Source: Saprospiraceae bacterium (GTDB taxonomy: Bacteria > Bacteroidota > Bacteroidia > Chitinophagales > Saprospiraceae). Taken from it: a DNA stretch of 5,252 nucleotides. Made by a program: the position numbers and the translations under genes. How positions within the stretch are numbered: the stretch's first letter is position 1; every line of letters starts with the position of its first letter. The notes under the pieces are model-generated. The model was not told where the DNA came from. It worked only from the letters and a program-made list of their open reading frames with translations, and did not search any database. Positions 5,021 through 5,252 of this stretch are shown piece by piece. The stretch lies in contig JALZVN010000258.1 in the NCBI GenBank assembly GCA_023299965.1, positions 1-5,252 on the forward strand, written 5' to 3'.

Positions 5021-5252
5021 CTAGTGTAGAAACACTTCTCCTTCATCTTTGAAGGACTTAAACTCAATAGGATTGCCAGAGTAGTCTAAAACAAACATAG
5101 TCCATTGCTCTCCAGTCTGATCAAGATATCTAACCTGAGGTTTAACTATAAATTCAATCTTTGCTTTTTCTAGTCTATCACGCGCATCCTTAAATTGAGA
5201 CTCATTAAGTAAACAACCAAAATGTGGAATAGGTACAGCTACACCATCGACC
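5021..5252 (-). CDS. VOC (glyoxalase/extradiol dioxygenase-like) family protein, C-terminal part only
   Basis: Only the last 76 residues are in the window; the 5' part lies beyond the right edge and the stop is TAG at 5021-5023. The fragment matches the second half of small vicinal-oxygen-chelate proteins, of the predicted extradiol-dioxygenase type grouped as COG3565. A candidate metal His lies in VPIPHFGCLL (fragment residues 6-15). A strand-turn follows with GEQWTMFVLDYSGNPIEFK (47-65), whose Glu63 is the usual metal-binding glutamate. Such proteins bind a divalent metal and have varied reactions (isomerase, dioxygenase, thiol transfer), so the substrate cannot be assigned. A likely terminator follows and about 400 bases separate it from the pteridine-type operon, so I see no evidence that it belongs to that pathway. 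Confidence 0.8.
   Translation of the reverse strand, partial: VDGVAVPIPHFGCLLNESQFKDARDRLEKAKIEFIVKPQVRYLDQTGEQWTMFVLDYSGNPIEFKSFKDEGEVFLH

Noticed and set aside
1..5252. CRISPR array, insertion sequence, tRNA, or phage-defence system.
   Set aside because: No regularly spaced repeats, transposase, terminal inverted repeats, tRNA-like cloverleaf or nuclease/helicase genes were seen; all genes read as metabolic.

Overview
The window looks like chromosome of an AT-rich member of the Bacteroidota, perhaps a marine Cytophagales or Flavobacteriia relative. This is an inference from base composition, the absence of clear Shine-Dalgarno sequences before most genes, and protein flavour; no rRNA or other marker gene is present to prove it.

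All recognisable genes lie on the minus strand. From right to left, the right edge (5021-5252) holds the C-terminal end of a VOC/glyoxalase-fold protein with its own candidate terminator. Next comes a gene-poor stretch of about 400 bases (4621-5020) holding that terminator, a related repeated motif and an 8+8 bp inverted repeat that may be an operator. From 4620 leftward, six genes are packed head to tail and leave the window at position 1: (1) stand-alone GTP cyclohydrolase II, (2) a RibD-type reductase without a deaminase domain, (3) a BchC-like medium-chain dehydrogenase that lacks the usual zinc ligands, (4) a divergent 6-pyruvoyl-tetrahydropterin synthase/QueD-fold protein, (5) a CDP-alcohol phosphatidyltransferase, (6) a family-4-like glycosyltransferase cut by the window edge. 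Junctions are overlaps of 4 and 7 bases or gaps of 2, 6 and 10 bases, so the six genes are almost certainly one translationally coupled operon.

The gene content does not fit ordinary riboflavin, folate, tetrahydrobiopterin or queuosine synthesis. GTP cyclohydrolase II and the RibD-like reductase should make a 2,5-diamino-pyrimidinone carrying a ribosyl or ribityl phosphate. The pterin-synthase-fold protein and the dehydrogenase probably remodel it. The CDP-alcohol transferase and glycosyltransferase suggest that the product is joined to a phospho-alcohol or lipid and then to a sugar. I know no characterised pathway with this combination. From memory, without any search, a similar set (a pterin-synthase-like protein with an LHGAT motif beside a dehydrogenase with an LSWYG motif) occurs in actinobacteria, so this may be a widespread uncharacterised pathway for a GTP-derived glycosylated or lipid-linked metabolite. 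That is the main point of interest here.
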